Assembly: GCA_903835005.1 (NCBI GenBank)
Contig: CAILLK010000092.1
Coordinates: 1 to 52,814 of the forward strand
Reading direction: 5' to 3'
DNA length: 52,814 nt
From: an uncultured Bacteroidota bacterium
GTDB lineage: Bacteria; Bacteroidota; Bacteroidia; Chitinophagales; Chitinophagaceae
Below are positions 18,316 through 27,900 of the stretch, in pieces. Each line of letters begins with the position of its first letter. Position 1 is the first letter of the stretch. The notes beneath the pieces were generated by a model, which was not told the origin of the DNA, searched no databases, and saw only the letters and a program-made list of their open reading frames with translations. The position numbers and the translations under genes are program-made.

Positions 18316-19416
18316 TCAGAATCGGGGACAGGGTGCTTTTTTATCGTAACCTCTGTTTTTGGGATAGGTGCCTGATATAACAGCAGTAAGCTCAAAGCCT
18401 CCGCGACTGTTGCTGGCCGGAGTAAGTGACGAGACATTTACATCATAGCTTAAGCCTACTGCAAGGTTTTTGTATTTCAGTTTCACTGTGGGTATAACAG
18501 CATCCTGGTAGCGGTAAAACAAGCCGGCATAAACGGTATAAACAGGATCGGAAAATGCAGCAAACGACCGGTAACCTAAGAGGGCTCCTGCAACTATCTC
18601 GGTATAAGTGCCCTGGCTGGCATAATTGCCATGCAGCTGCAGCAATACATTATCGTTGAGATCTTTGGCCATTGATGCGTTTATATTCATGCGCACATTC
18701 TGGATAATCTTATAATTATTGTAGTAAGAGAAGGTAGGCTGAGTGAAATGATACGCGGCAATACCGATCATATAAGTTACTTCCTTTTGCGCACCCGGGC
18801 TCACATTATAATTGATGCCTGCGCCAATATCTTTTATGGTCATCCGGGGCACAGGCAGGCTTTCCATGGTGGGGTTGCCGGGATCAAAAAAGCCATTCTG
18901 AAACTGGTTATTAAAAGTGGCTTTTGACGGGTCGAATGAATACTGGATATACCCGCCTGTAAAACCGATAGAGATATAGGAGTTATTCCTCTGGTCGAGT
19001 ATTTTATTGATATTTACGGCAGGATAAACACCGGTTATTTTCTGGTTCAGATCGCCGGCCTCGTCCACATAACCCAGTATGCCAAAACTAAGGAAATCGT
19101 AGGAGTTGCGGCCCAGGGCAAAGCGGTATTCGGTGCTTAACACCATTGTCTGGTAAGGGTAGGTTATGGAGCTCCACTGACTGCGGTAGTAAGCGCTGAA
19201 TTTATAATTATCGGAGAAGACGCCGGTAAGGGCCGGGTTGCGCAGAATACTGGTTTCGTAGAACTGGGAGAAATGAATATCGGCCTGGGCCATTGAAGTA
19301 TTGAAAGCCAAAAAGGGAAACAGGCTCAGAAAGCCGCAAAAGAGCAGACCAGGGCAGGGGTGTGCCCTGCAATTGGGTAATTTGGTTTCATGAGTTTTTA
19401 TATAGCCTGAAAGCAT
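18316..19416 (-). CDS. PorP/SprF family type IX secretion outer-membrane protein
   Basis: A 366-aa member of the PorP/SprF family. After a hydrophobic N-terminal region ending NTSMAQ comes the family opening ADIHFSQFYETSILRNPALTGVF, then repeated amphipathic strands (YRSQWSSI, TEYRFAL, KNLAVGLSYDVN) expected of an outer-membrane barrel. Members help the T9SS deliver or hold particular surface proteins such as SprB. The first ~45 residues are longer than a usual signal peptide; no better ATG is available downstream, so the start is uncertain. The window carries several T9SS cargo proteins it could serve, but no specific pairing is shown. Confidence 0.88.
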   Translation of the reverse strand: MLSGYIKTHETKLPNCRAHPCPGLLFCGFLSLFPFLAFNTSMAQADIHFSQFYETSILRNPALTGVFSDNYKFSAYYRSQWSSITYPYQTMVLSTEYRFALGRNSYDFLSFGILGYVDEAGDLNQKITGVYPAVNINKILDQRNNSYISIGFTGGYIQYSFDPSKATFNNQFQNGFFDPGNPTMESLPVPRMTIKDIGAGINYNVSPGAQKEVTYMIGIAAYHFTQPTFSYYNNYKIIQNVRMNINASMAKDLNDNVLLQLHGNYASQGTYTEIVAGALLGYRSFAAFSDPVYTVYAGLFYRYQDAVIPTVKLKYKNLAVGLSYDVNVSSLTPASNSRGGFELTAVISGTYPKNRGYDKKAPCPRF

Positions 19417-19684
19417 TGATTCTACTGATTATTGCAAAAAATAAATACAAGTAAAAACAAGAAAAGCCCTGATGTTGTTAACTGCACTGCTCCTGTTATC
19501 CAGATGAATAAGGGCCTGCTCAGCAAACTACATTGGTCGTTATTGTAAATATAGGCGTTAAAGGGTAGAAAAACAACGGAAATTAGCCATTTACATATCG
19601 AAATCATAAAAAAAAATAATCACAAGGATAAGCGGATTATTGTTTATTAACTGCAAGTGAATACCAGAAGTAACCCCTGTGCTA

Positions 19685-20468
19685 TTATTGAATAACCAGT
19701 TTGATTTCGGTTGCTCCATTTGTATTGGAGAGTCGCACAAGGTAAAGGCCGGTTTCCTGATCGCGTAGGTCAACTGTAAATGTGCCCCTGGCTTCTGCAC
19801 GAAAGACGGTGCGGCCAGGCATATTGATGATCTCTACTTTTGTGGCGAGGTCGGGAAGGTCAATATTTATTATGCCTCTGCAGGGGTTGGGATACATTGC
19901 TGCCACTACTCCGTTTCCTATACTGTTTACAGCGGCTGTATGCAGGTGTGTTATGCGCACACTGTCCATAACAACAGGAGTCAGCGGCTTGTCATTGGCA
20001 TCGACCGGAACAAGGCCAATATTTTGCACCACCGAAAAATTGTAAGTTGTAGTTCCGAAAACGGTATAAATATTATTAAGCGAGGGGTTGTTAACGAGAT
20101 TAATATAAAACTGGCTACCATCAGTGTTAGGGCCCCGAATTGGCCATGGCCAGAGATCCGGCTACATTCTTAAGGGAAGGTACTAATTCGTCGGGGGTGG
20201 TATAACCTGGTCCGCCATAGCCGGTGCCCAGCGGGTCACCACCCTGAACAACAAAACCAGCAATCACCCGGTGAAATATCAAACCGTCATAAAATTTATG
20301 AGCCACACGGGAGATAAAGCTATCTACCGTTATGGGAGTAAGTGCATCGGTGAGCACAGTTTTAAAAGTACCCATGGTAGTGTAGTAGGTAACTTCGGTC
20401 TGCGCACCAGCCAGGTAAAAGCTTGTGATACAAAATACACCCAGGCATAATTGTTTCCAGTTTTTCAT
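19685..20468 (-). pseudogene. Secreted cyclophilin-type PPIase with T9SS tail, interrupted by a +1 frameshift
   Basis: Two adjoining frames encode one ~260-aa protein. The first (20468 to 20127) has signal peptide MKNWKQLCLGVFCITSFYLAGA and the cyclophilin core (FYDGLIFHRVIAGFVVQGGDP, AGSLAMANSGP). It stops at TAA right where the family continues NTDGSQFYINL, which is encoded one base further on. The second frame (from ~20128 to 19685) completes the cyclophilin and ends with a T9SS sorting domain (YPNPCRGIINIDL). The junction reads GGG CCC TAA C, so skipping one T restores the frame. This could be a sequence error, a recent mutation or a +1 programmed shift at CCC-T. The function would be periplasmic or extracellular prolyl isomerisation. 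Confidence 0.8.
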
Positions 20469-20653
20469 AAACCTCTGTTTAGCGTGAAGTAATTTACAAA
20501 CATAAATTGATATTAAGGATTATTGCCAGTAAATTTCTTATTCAGGATAACCGTGCCTCTATTCTAGGTGCACCTGTTAAAGTACAGAATGCTAATGGCA
20601 GAAGCATGATTTCGCTGTAGGCAGGAAATATTTTGAAAGCGACATCAGTTGGC

Positions 20654-21634
20654 CTACCGGGCTTTGGTTCTGATTGATTCGATCTGCTTATATAAATGAT
20701 TCAATTTATCCGGTAAAGGATGCGAAATATCTGATTTATTCAATTCAACGAATTTCTTTTCGGGTTGTTTGGCATGGTACTTACTTCGATCTGTCATTTG
20801 TGACCGTAATCCGGAATTTAAGTTTAGGTCAATAAAATGGGCGATCCGGTCCATCATTTCGTCGAGCCCCTGGGAATAGTTGAGCAGCAGGGAGTGGGGA
20901 TCACCTGTTGCAATGTCGATGATGCAACTATAGAATTTTTGCAGAACATGGGCCATATAGTTATCCGGGTGTAAAAAGTCATCATCAAAAGTTTCAAAGC
21001 CATAAACTGAAGGCCCGACTAAATCTGCATTTCCCTGCATGCCTTTGCTTCTTTTATTGGACTCCAGAACCCCGCAAGGCTCCCGATATAAAACAATGAA
21101 GGGTACGGATGGGAATAGCAATCTAAGGCGTTTGTAAAAGAGTAAATGCCAGCTATCGGTTTTTATAAATAGCTTATTTTCTCTGCCAGTTCTTTTATTA
21201 CCATAAAACTTAATAGCCGCCAGGAGTAATTGATTGCTGTACTCCTCCTTAATATTATACCTGTTTAATGGCAGGCGTAATATTTCATCAAAAATCGCGA
21301 CCTCAGAGAGCGCTATTGAATTGTCAATCATCCCCAGCGCCTGAGATACAAGGGTGGACCCACAGCGGGATACATGAAAGATGAAAGCGGTAGGTGGAAC
21401 GGCATCCAAAAAGTCAGCCCAATCAGGTATCATTTCCAAGGTTGTATTAACCCTGAAACCCTTTGAGTTCTCGGAAAGAGATAAACATCTGGAAATTGTA
21501 TCATTAAAAAAAGGGTCGGTATAGCTAATTCCGCCTGTGCAAAGCCACCGGCATAATAAGTTATCCTGATTATCGGTTAATTTTATTGGCACCCAGTACC
21601 TGAGATGCGCATTAATATCGTAAGAGTATTTCAT
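20654..21634 (-). CDS. Sulfotransferase-like protein
   Basis: A 326-aa protein with sulfotransferase family signatures. The 5'-phosphosulfate-binding loop is FHVSRCGSTLVSQAL (~90-105), and the 3'-phosphate-binding region is FIVLYREPCGVLESNKRS, where the Arg and Ser are the expected PAPS contacts. The family transfers sulfate from PAPS to sugars, lipids or proteins, or acts in related transfers. The acceptor is unknown. No signal peptide. It stands alone between the cyclophilin and DUF1573 genes, with no sulfate-activation genes in view. Confidence 0.7.
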   Translation of the reverse strand: MKYSYDINAHLRYWVPIKLTDNQDNLLCRWLCTGGISYTDPFFNDTISRCLSLSENSKGFRVNTTLEMIPDWADFLDAVPPTAFIFHVSRCGSTLVSQALGMIDNSIALSEVAIFDEILRLPLNRYNIKEEYSNQLLLAAIKFYGNKRTGRENKLFIKTDSWHLLFYKRLRLLFPSVPFIVLYREPCGVLESNKRSKGMQGNADLVGPSVYGFETFDDDFLHPDNYMAHVLQKFYSCIIDIATGDPHSLLLNYSQGLDEMMDRIAHFIDLNLNSGLRSQMTDRSKYHAKQPEKKFVELNKSDISHPLPDKLNHLYKQIESIRTKAR

Positions 21635-22023
21635 GAATTAAATTGCCGGCGCCAAAGTAGAAAACAATTCAGGAAAAGACGGGAATAGTTTATTCTTTTT
21701 GTAAACAGTAGTTAAGTATTCTAAATATTTGTATCCCGAATTCCTTGCTCCAAAATGTTGTATCAGTGATTGATAGGGAAGCTTATTTGCTTAAAGAGGC
21801 AGTTATCGGACGAAATTATTCGTTCCTGATAAATAAAAGTGAGCAAGCTTATTCTTAGTTGCAAATGGGGTTACAAATCATTAAAGGGAATGTTTAAAAA
21901 TGCCTAAAGTTTCTAAAAAGGGGGATAGGTTTTTAAAGGTTTTAACAATAAAAGAATAAGGATATAAAATTTTGGTTGTAAATTTGGATTAAATATTTTT
22001 CAGTAAGCTAAATCCAATTAAAA
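21635..22023. other. Intergenic region upstream of DUF1573 cluster
   Basis: About 390 bases without a supported gene. TAAATTTG at 21979-21986 matches the Bacteroidota -7 element and lies 38 bases before the first DUF1573 gene; a matching -33 element is not clear. Confidence 0.4.
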
Positions 22024-22536
22024 ATGAAAAGGACAATTCTATCAGCAGCATTGTTGTTATTGTGTACCAGTATCACTTTTGCACAGCACAAAAAGCATAA
22101 GAATGACGATCAGCAAACCATTACATCGGCACCAGCAGTACCCGCTGATGTGGCATTAGCCAAACCAGCTACAAACCTGAAAGCAGATGACATGGCGTTT
22201 GCTGATGCCACACACGATTTCGGCACTGTAATGGAAGGCCCTGATGCCACCTGTGAGTTTACATTTAAAAATAACGGTACTGAACCTATAACGATTGAAA
22301 AGGCACAGCCTTCATGTGGTTGCACTGTTCCACAGTTTTCAAAGGAGCCCGTGGCTCCGGGAGCTACAGGTATTATCAATGTAGCCTACCATACTAAAGG
22401 GAAACCTACACCTTTTACAAAAACGATTACTGTAGTATCTAATGCAGGTACAAAGGTATTGACCATTAAGGGTACCGTTGAGAAGGCGCCGACAGGATCT
22501 GTACCGGAAAATGTATCGATGATAAAGACAAACTAA
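22024..22536 (+). CDS. DUF1573 domain secreted protein (copy 1)
   Basis: A 170-aa protein with a signal peptide (MKRTILSAALLLLCTSITFAQ) and one DUF1573 domain at ~60-155. The family core is clear: THDFGTVMEGP, FTFKNNGTEPI, the SCGCTVPQF cysteine pair, VAPGATGIINVAY, then KTITVVSNAGTKVLTIKG. DUF1573 is an Ig-like (ASPM-SPD-2-Hydin-type) fold common in Bacteroidota envelopes; its function is unknown. It is the first of three tandem paralogues. Confidence 0.85.
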   Translation: MKRTILSAALLLLCTSITFAQHKKHKNDDQQTITSAPAVPADVALAKPATNLKADDMAFADATHDFGTVMEGPDATCEFTFKNNGTEPITIEKAQPSCGCTVPQFSKEPVAPGATGIINVAYHTKGKPTPFTKTITVVSNAGTKVLTIKGTVEKAPTGSVPENVSMIKTN

Positions 22537-22673
22537 GTATTTAGTCTAAAGTAAAAGAATAGAGGTGTTTGCGTAGATTCATATAAATATTTTATTGCAA
22601 ATAAGCAAATTAGAGGTCAATTGTATGCTTTTAATAAAAAATTAAATTACAGTGCAAAAACAATAAAAATCAA

Positions 22674-23159
22674 ATGAAGAAATTAATTGTAACAATTTTC
22701 TGTCTCAGCTTATATGTTGTTTCGGCCCAGGCCCAGGATAAATCTACAACTGCGAAGGCCCCTGCGCCAACTGCGACACCTGCTGTGGATGAAGACGCCG
22801 GTAAGTTTAAGTTTAAGGAAGAAACGCATGACTATGGCGAAGTGCCCGAAGGCCCGTTGGCTGAAACTGATTTCGAATTTAAGAATGTAGGTAAGAAGCC
22901 AATTATAATAAGTGAGGCCCATGGCTCATGCGGATGCACTGTACCTACTTTCCCCCACGACCCGATTCTGCCCAAACATAAAGGAACAATACACGTTACT
23001 TACAATACCAACGGACGTGTTGGGATGATAAGCAAGGATGTAATAATAACCTCCAATGCGCAGCAGAACCCGATGAAGCTGCATATAACCGGTACAGTAA
23101 AAGCTAAACCAGCAGAAACCAAACCGGTGCAGGCGCCACCACCGCCAGCAGGTAAGTAA
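22674..23159 (+). CDS. DUF1573 domain secreted protein (copy 2)
   Basis: A 161-aa paralogue of the preceding gene, 137 bases downstream. It has a signal peptide ending VVSAQAQ, an Ala/Thr/Pro linker, then the DUF1573 domain (THDYGEVPEGP, SCGCTVPTF, HKGTIHVTYNT, TSNAQQNPMKLHITG) and a Pro-rich tail. The CGC pair is conserved. It diverges strongly in the linker and tail, so the copies are old duplicates rather than a recent expansion. Confidence 0.85.
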   Translation: MKKLIVTIFCLSLYVVSAQAQDKSTTAKAPAPTATPAVDEDAGKFKFKEETHDYGEVPEGPLAETDFEFKNVGKKPIIISEAHGSCGCTVPTFPHDPILPKHKGTIHVTYNTNGRVGMISKDVIITSNAQQNPMKLHITGTVKAKPAETKPVQAPPPPAGK

Positions 23160-23247
23160 GTATAACAAATCAGATTTACTAGTAATAAATAGTTGGCTGA
23201 TGCCAACTATTTTAAAATAAAAAACCATCAGAATTAAAATATCAGTT

Positions 23248-23673
23248 ATGAGAAAATTAATGATCGCTTTGTTTTGCCTGACTTTAGGCGTTTCTGGTCA
23301 GCTGTTTGCACAGCAAAAAGAAGGACCCATGTTTAAATTTGAGGGAGGGGATACCCATGATTTCGGAATACTGGAAAGAGGGCCGATAGCTAATCACACT
23401 TTTGAATTTACAAATACCGGAACCAGGCCGCTGAATGTAATGAATGTAACGCCCTCATGTGGCTGTACGGGTGTGGAGTGGATTAAAACACCTGTTCCAC
23501 CGGGTGGTAAGGGTTGGATAAAACTGGGGCTTAAAACAGAAGAACAGCATGGCATATTTAATAAGGAAGTCTATATTCAGTCGGATGCCATTACCCCGCA
23601 TGGTGAAAAACGCTATACCCTTTACATAAAGGGCGATGCAAGGGATGACGTTAAGAAACCCAACGGCAAATAA
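23248..23673 (+). CDS. DUF1573 domain secreted protein (copy 3)
   Basis: A 141-aa protein, the third DUF1573 paralogue, 88 bases after copy 2. Signal peptide MRKLMIALFCLTLGVSGQLFAQ, then THDFGILERGP, FTNTGTRPLNV, SCGCTGVEW and KRYTLYIKGDA. It has the shortest linker of the three. A strong terminator follows, so the three genes may form one transcription unit ending here. Confidence 0.85.
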   Translation: MRKLMIALFCLTLGVSGQLFAQQKEGPMFKFEGGDTHDFGILERGPIANHTFEFTNTGTRPLNVMNVTPSCGCTGVEWIKTPVPPGGKGWIKLGLKTEEQHGIFNKEVYIQSDAITPHGEKRYTLYIKGDARDDVKKPNGK

Positions 23674-23696
23674 TGATTTTAATATTAAAATAAATT

Positions 23697-23720
23697 AAGG
23701 CTGCTGTTGCAGCCTTTTTT
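23697..23720 (+). terminator. Rho-independent terminator after DUF1573 cluster
   Basis: AAGGCTGC and GCAGCCTT form an 8-bp stem with a TGTT loop, followed by a T-run. It ends the three-gene DUF1573 unit. Confidence 0.85.
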
Positions 23721-23823
23721 AATGAATGAAGATATGGATGTTATATTATTGTGCAACTAAAAGTAATCAGCAAATGCTTCAGTATTATTGTATATTTTTG
23801 GACTGAAATTTTAAAAACTATTT

Positions 23824-24156
23824 ATGAATATAAAAGAATCATTTTCGGTTCATGGTGAGAACCTGCTTAAGAAAACCAAAGAACTGATTGCCGAGGGCAA
23901 TATCAGGAGGATTACGATTACCGAAAAGTCGGGTAAAGAGTTAATGAGTTTTCCGTTATACTTTGGAGTAGTTGGAGTATTAGTTGCTCCGGTTCTGGCA
24001 GCCGTTGGTGCTTTAGCAGGTTTAATAGGAGAATGTACTATTACCGTTGAAAGAGATTTAGTAAAAGAAGCACAAAGGAAGGAGGAGGAAAAGGAAGAAC
24101 AAGATGGAGGACACCATGAAAAAATAAACACTGAAATTTCAGAAGTTAAGGAATAG
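23824..24156 (+). CDS. DUF4342 domain protein
   Basis: A 110-aa protein matching the DUF4342 pattern. It opens with a helix ENLLKKTKELIAEGN, then RRITITEKSGKELMSFPL, then a hydrophobic Gly/Ala/Val-rich segment (residues ~46-72) and a charged tail (KEEEKEEQDGG). In the family the middle resembles a small beta-strand plus membrane-associated hairpin; the function is unknown. It is flanked by terminator-like and intergenic sequence and appears monocistronic. Confidence 0.8.
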   Translation: MNIKESFSVHGENLLKKTKELIAEGNIRRITITEKSGKELMSFPLYFGVVGVLVAPVLAAVGALAGLIGECTITVERDLVKEAQRKEEEKEEQDGGHHEKINTEISEVKE

Positions 24157-24274
24157 CTGATTAACCGTATTTTCAAAGGAGTCTGATAATTGAACAGCAT
24201 GCAATGCAATTCAAATATCAGGCTATTTTTTTATCAATAATAACCGCTCATCTCTTCCGAATTGCCACATTTCG

Positions 24275-24826
24275 TCATATTTTTTCAATTGCTGCTATCA
24301 CTTCCGGTGCATCGGGTGGGGTGGAAGGGGAGAAAATATCTGTCAATTGCCCTTTCTCGTTAATCAGGTATTTCTGAAAGTTCCACTTCACTTTACTATC
24401 CTGTAGTCCGTTATATTTTTTCCGGGTAAGCCATTGATATATTGGGGCCATGTTCCTGCCTTTTACAGATATTTTAGCAGCAATAGGAAAAGTTACACCA
24501 TAATTACGCTGGCAGAATCCGGCAATTTTTTCGTTTGATCCTGGTTCCTGAAAAAGGAAGTTATTAGCCGGGAAGCCGATTATTACCAGTTTGCCCTTAT
24601 ATTGTTCATAAATCTTTTCCAGAGCTTCGTACTGAGGGGTAAAGCCACATTTTGAGGCGGTATTTACGATCAGTATTTTTTTTCCTTTGAATGCCGAAAA
24701 ATCAATTATGCTGCCATCGAGGGCCACTTCTTTAAATCCATAAATGGTTTCTGGAATATTATTCTGAGGTTTGGGGGCAAACAGCAGAGAGAACAGAAGG
24801 AAATGAAGTGGCATATTTTTTTGCAA
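24275..24826 (-). CDS. Glutathione peroxidase family (thiol peroxidase)
   Basis: A 183-aa Cys-type GPx homologue that reduces peroxides, usually with thioredoxin in bacteria. Peroxidatic Cys60 lies in NTASKCGFTPQY. The catalytic Gln93 (FQEPGSN) and Trp148-Asn149 (KWNF) are present, and a candidate resolving Cys105 lies in GFCQRNYG. The usual PCNQF motif reads PANNF, a mild departure. The first ~20 residues are hydrophobic (FLLFSLLFAP) and may export or anchor it. It stands alone and divergent from the giant adhesin gene. Confidence 0.9.
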   Translation of the reverse strand: MQKNMPLHFLLFSLLFAPKPQNNIPETIYGFKEVALDGSIIDFSAFKGKKILIVNTASKCGFTPQYEALEKIYEQYKGKLVIIGFPANNFLFQEPGSNEKIAGFCQRNYGVTFPIAAKISVKGRNMAPIYQWLTRKKYNGLQDSKVKWNFQKYLINEKGQLTDIFSPSTPPDAPEVIAAIEKI

Positions 24827-24926
24827 AACTAGGGTATTATTCCTACTCCTGAATACTAACCATTAGTTATTTTTTACTATTCAGGTAATGGGTTAAGCCC
24901 TGAATTTTCCGGATTTGTGGATAAAA

Positions 24927-27900
24927 ATGTCCGATTCATTTCGGAAAAGATACATAATAAATAAAAAAAGCATTAACTTAGTCAAAATTTTTCTTGTGAA
25001 ACCGAACCACTACTTTTCCTATCGGCAGATATGCCTTTTGTTGGCCATATTAGTTGGCAACACTTTCAGTTCATCCGCACAAATCATAACAACAGTTGCC
25101 GGTAATGGTGCAGGCGGTTACTCCGGAGATGGCGGCCCGGCAACTTCGGCAGAGATATACTATCCGTGGACTGTGGCCTCAGATGCGGCTGGTGGTTTTT
25201 ACATTGGAAATTATGGATATTATTGTAGTGGATGTACGGGCTATGCAAGAATCCGTAGGATAAATTCTTCAGGTATAATAAATACCTGTGCCGGTACCGG
25301 TACACCGGGATATAGCGGAGACGGCGGACCTGCAACTGCTGCTCAAATTGGCAGTACTTCAACAACCTATTATACTGGCAACAGTATTGCTACAGATGCC
25401 GCCGGTAATTTGTATCTCACTGATTTTGGAAATTTTCGAATCCGGAAAGTCAATACCTCAGGTATCATTTCAACTATTGGAGGTAATGGAACACCCGGCT
25501 ATACCGGTGATGGCGGGCCCGCTACTGCAGCAGAAATTGGTTATTCTACTACCTATTATTATTGGGATAATGGAATTGCTTCTGATCCGTATGGCAATAT
25601 ATATTTTTATTGTTATGGGTATAATAAAATTCGCAAAATTGATACAGCAGGGATAATTACGACAATAGCAGGCAATGGTGGATATGGATCATCAGGAGAT
25701 GGAGGACAGGCAACGGCTGCCACACTTGGATATATCTGGGGGTTGTGCGCCGATGGTTATGGAAATGTTTATATGGCTGATGAAGCCTTCAGTAAAGTTC
25801 GTAAAATAAATTCTTCTGGTATCATTTCTACTTATGCCGGAAATGGAGGTACGGGTTTCTCGGGTGATGGCGGACAAGCTACAGCCGCTCAGATTTATTT
25901 GCCATCAGGAGTTTCAATTGATGCAGCAGGCAATCTTTATGTATGTAGCTATCCTAGTGACCGTGTAAGGAAAGTTAATAGTTCGGGTATAATCACAACC
26001 GTAGCCGGAACTGGTACAGGAGGGTTTAGCGGCGATGGCGGCCTTGCAACAGCGGCTAAATTATTTGAACCTATTGGAACAGGAGTTGATGCTGATGGTA
26101 ATCTTTATATCAGCGATTATGCTAATTTGAGGATCAGGAAAATAACCAATTACAACCGGCCACCAAGATTTGTGCATCGTCCATGGCAACCATTGGTGGT
26201 TTGTGAAAATTCAGGCCCGGATTCAATAAACACCTTATTATCCATTATTGATTCGGACTTGTACCAGCCGGAAGCATGGGCGGTTTTATTACCAGCCTCA
26301 CACGGTACCGTGTTCTGCACTTATGATACCACTTCAACAGGTGGGGTAATTACACCACATGGTATTACTTATGCACCCAATACCGGATATGCTGGCCCTG
26401 ACACCTTTAAAATGACTATTTGTGACGGCTATGTTTTTGACACAATAGCTGTTTATGTTACGGTTAATCCGATACCATCAACCATAAACGGAGCTACATC
26501 AATTGCCGTAACTGAATATTCATTATTCAATTGCAGCACCGCCGGTGGGTCGTGGAGCAGCAGTAACCCAGGAATAGTCTCCATAGGCGCGACAACAGGC
26601 CTTGCTACAGGTATTTCAGCAGGTACTGCAGTTATTACTTATACACTGCCTACAGGATGTATTAACACTACCACGGTAAATGTTTTCCCCTATGCTGGAA
26701 TGACCATAAGTACTATTGCTGGTACTGGCACCGCAGGATTTTCGGGTGATGGCGGAGCTGCTATATCGGGCAAGATAAATAATACGTTTAACGTAGCTGT
26801 AGATGCTACCGGTAACCTGTATATAGCTGATTTCAACAATAACAGAATTCGTAAAGTAACAACTGCCGGTGTCATTTCTACTATTGCCGGTACCGGAAGT
26901 TCGGGTTTTGCCGGTGATGGCGGAGCAGCAACACTGGCAGTGCTTAATAATCCGTGCGGGATAACACTTGACAGGGCAGGCAATATTTATTTTTCAGATT
27001 TTACCAATCAACGGATACGAGAAATAAATACTTCAGGTATAATCTCTACAATAGGCGGAACCGGAGCATCTGGTTATTCAGGTGATGGCAGCGCTGCAAC
27101 TGCAGCAACATTTAATAATCCGGGTGGTATAGTATCAGATCCATACGGTAATATTTATATTGCCGATGAATATAACAACCGGATACGCAGAATCAGTACT
27201 TCTGGTATTGTGACAACATTTGCTGGAAATGGTCCTGTAGGATTTTTAGCGGGTGGCTACGGAGGAGACGGAGGCGCTGCAACGGCAGCCCAGATCAATT
27301 TCCCCAATAACATTTCGATAGATGCAAATGGCAATATTTATGTATCAGACGAAGGCAACCAAAGAATCCGGCAAATAAATACTGCTGGTATAATTACTAC
27401 AGCAGCCGGAACAGGCACAGCAGGATTTACAGGAGATGGTACAGCCGCTGTTGGGGCAAAAATCAGTGATCCGGAAGGTGTAGCGGTCGATTTGTTCGGT
27501 AACGTTTATATCGGTGATGCGGCCAATAACAGAATTCGTAAAATAAATACTGGTGGTATTATTAGTACTTATGCTGGGATTGGCTCTGCCAGTTATGGCG
27601 GCGATCTATGTGTGGCAACTTCAGGTGCACTGAATGATCCTTGTGGCATAGCTGTTGATGGTTCAGGAGAAATTTACATAGCAGACCGAAATAATCAGCG
27701 TATCCGGAGGATAAGCTATAACCATGCACCTAAGTTTAATGGTGGCCATGTTCAGAGTTCCTCTGTATGCCAGAATTCTACTGATTCCCTGAGTTCTTTG
27801 CTTTCCATTACTGATATTGATAACGGCCAGGGCGAAACCTGGAGTGCGCTGCTCGGCCCATTGCACGGCACACTTGCATCTTATTATATTGGTACCTCTA

